Positions 54,701 to 57,700 of a stretch of 64,000 nucleotides of DNA are shown piece by piece. The DNA is taken from positions 12,004,168-12,068,167 of the forward strand of contig OY821519.1 in assembly GCA_963682025.1 (NCBI GenBank), written 5' to 3'. The notes under the pieces were generated by a model. That model ran no database searches. It saw nothing but the letters and a program-made list of their open reading frames with translations, and was not told the origin of the DNA. The DNA comes from Cordilura impudica. Its lineage: Eukaryota > Arthropoda > Insecta > Diptera > Scathophagidae. The translations under genes and the position numbers were made by a program. The first letter of the stretch is position 1. The number at the start of each line of letters is the position of its first letter.

Positions 54701-57700
54701 GTTACACCAAAAAAACAATTAAGCATGGTGGCGGAAATGTGATGGTGTGGGGTTGTTTCTCTTGGAATGGAGTAGGTTCCATCCATCTTATAAATGATAC
54801 TATGACAAAAAACCACTATAGGAACATACTAGAGGAGGTCATGTTACCCTTTGCTGAAGAAAATATGCCACTTCGGTGGCTTTTTCAGCAAGATAATTGG
54901 TAAGTGAGTGGTTTATAGGAAAAGGTGTTAAAGCTTTGGAATGGCCAAGCCAATCGCCAGATCTTAACCCCATAGAAAACCTTTGGGGAGATCTCAAAAA
55001 CCGAATTGGGAAAGAAGCTTGCCGAAATAAGGCTGAATTATGGCAAAAAATACAAGATGTTTGGTATACCACTCCTATAGAGACTTGTCGTAAATTAGTC
55101 AATTCTATGCCCCATAGAATAGAAAAATTAGTCCAAAATAGGGGAGGGCACAGTGGATATTAGTCCTATATAATATTAAAAACACAATTTGTATTCTTAT
55201 TTGCTGTCATATTTTTTAAAATTTTTTTTCATACTTTCGTACCTATTTCAATGGCCATGTGAATTTTGAACTTCTTTGAATATAAGTATAATTTAATGTT
55301 TTTAGTTATGTTTATTTTAATATTTTTGTTTAGCCATTTGATAACATACCAATTAAATAAATAAAATTGAATTAAAAAAAAAAACTTTTGCGAAAAATTT
55401 GTATTTTATAAAAATTCTACAGAGTACCTATTTTAGTGGCCATATGTGTATATATCAAAGAGAATCAAGAAGTATAATTTTTTTAAAAAATCTATAACAT
55501 AGCCTAATAAAATGAAGAAGAAAAGCTTGTTTAAATCAATAAGATAGCCTAATGAAATCAAGATGAAACCCGGTTTGAACAAAATCAAGAAGAATACCCA
55601 ATAAAAACCCTAAGTTTCCTTCTTGATTTTTTCAAAAAGGTTTTCCTTATTAAAATAATATGACTTCCTTCTTGAAAAAAAAGACCATAGAGATATCTTA
55701 CTAATTTAGTTCTATTTTATTAGGTATTTCTTAGACACTGTTTTTTCTGTGTATTGTTAATATTTTATTATTTGACGAATTTTGTTGGTCATCTTGAGGG
55801 AAATCTATAAAATTACAATCTATAATATTAATAGGCTGGGCGATTTCTTGTGAACGATGTTTTGTTCTACCGTTATATGCCGATTATGACCAACCGTATA
55901 TTATTTGAAAGGTATTTCTTTTCAGCGGGTTTGCATATTTACAGATTTTTTATTTTTTTCCTTTATTTTGAGTAAATTGCATTTAAAGTTACTACTAACA
56001 CATACATAAAATTATATAATGCTATGTGTGTTTATTAAATTTGTTAATGTGTTTGTTAATGAGTTTGTTATCTTCATTCACAATAATAATAAACCACAAA
56101 AGTGTTGGTTTGTGAATTGGCTGAGTTGAAAAATAAAGTTGCCTAGAAATTGAACTCGAACATAAATAAATTTCTATCTATTATCTACTTTAATTTTCTA
56201 TGTCGTCGTATTGCATAATCGTACATATATTCTACTCTATTCATAAATTTATCCAATTTGTATATGCTTTCTTTGGATCAAATCGGAAAATTTGAACGTT
56301 TAAATATGAGATTGGGCAGCTTAAAAAATACGGCTCAATTATTTTTTACGTTCTATAATATATCAAAGTTTCCTTGTAATTTGCGATTTCTGCCGGACTT
56401 ACTCTTTTAAGACAATCTCTATTTTATACGCTGTTTGGTTTTTAAATAAATTTTTTTTTAGTAAAGTTGTTCGGGGACAGTACTAGCAAATTCTAGAAAA
56501 TATTATTTTTTCATCTAATAAAGAACCTGAACGTATGCTTATCAATTTTAGCTAATTCACAATCCAATACTTTTTAAATCCAACACTTGGTTTCTGTCCA
56601 AAATTATTTTTCAATTATTATTGTGAATGAACAAAGCAAACTCACATATACATTAACAAATTAAATAAACACACACATAGCTTGTATAATATATGTATGT
56701 ATTGGTAGTAACTTTAAATGCATTTAACTCCAAAAAAATGTAAAAATTTAAAGATCTGTAAGTCTGGTGGACAGCTAAAAAGAAATGCCTTACAAATAAG
56801 ATACGCTTGGTCAAAATCCAGAGAAAACTAATACTATAGATAAATAAATAAAATAAATGATAAATACATAAAAAAATCGTAATACATACTCCTGCATTAT
56901 GTATGTGTTTAAATGTTTACTTTTGATAGCGTTAAACGTTTTTTCAAAAATTAACAAAACAAATTTTATTTTAATTTTAACATAAGGGCATTTTTTTAAT
57001 GACAGATTTTATTATCATGATATCTTTATAATATCCATTTAACGTAACAAGCACCATATTTTTGTTTAAGTATTGGATGTACATATCCGACTACTGAAAA
57101 AATATGGGTAACAAATGTAAAAAAGTCGATAAAATTAAAAATTTTTTCGTACCTACATTTTGGTCTAAGAAACTTTAATGGTACTTGGGGTCATCTACTT
57201 CAACTCTTGTTACATTTTAAGCCATGTAAAATTATGTTATGTTAATTATACACATTTTTTAATCTATTACCCCGTTACCTTGCATTTTTTTTTATAAAAG
57301 TTTTGCTTTGCAAGTTAGTTCTTTCCACTTTCAAAGAAATTCAACCAAGAATATAAATTCAGGCAAAATACCAACACCTAAAGTTTTTAACCAAAAATAT
57401 TAAAGGTAAAAAACACGCAACAACCAACGAGAATTAAAACCATGTTTAAAGATTTCATTTTCTATTAACAAAAAAGTTTCCAATATTCACCTTGAATTGG
57501 TAAGAATTTTAATAGGAGGGGGGAAGGAGGCTTCTTATATACGTTCAAACAAAAGAAAATTTTCAACTGTCTGTTAGAAGTCTAAAAATGGATACTACGA
57601 TGATAAAAACTAAAGGAGGTAAAAGTATGAACAAAAAAAAAAAAAAAATAATACAAAATAATAAAACTATTTTTGGGAAACATACCTGTGCGTCCATTGC

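Larger units (their letters stand above)
13032..57685 (-). other. Intron 1 of the LMX1-like gene (44,654 bp), filled with transposable elements
   Basis: The intron is bounded by the donor GTATG (57685 downward) and the acceptor TTTTTAG (13032). It separates the N-terminal exon from LIM1. Most of the repeat copies listed here lie inside it on both strands. Long first introns of developmental regulators often hold enhancers, but I see no recognisable regulatory motif cluster without a comparison genome. Confidence 0.85.
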
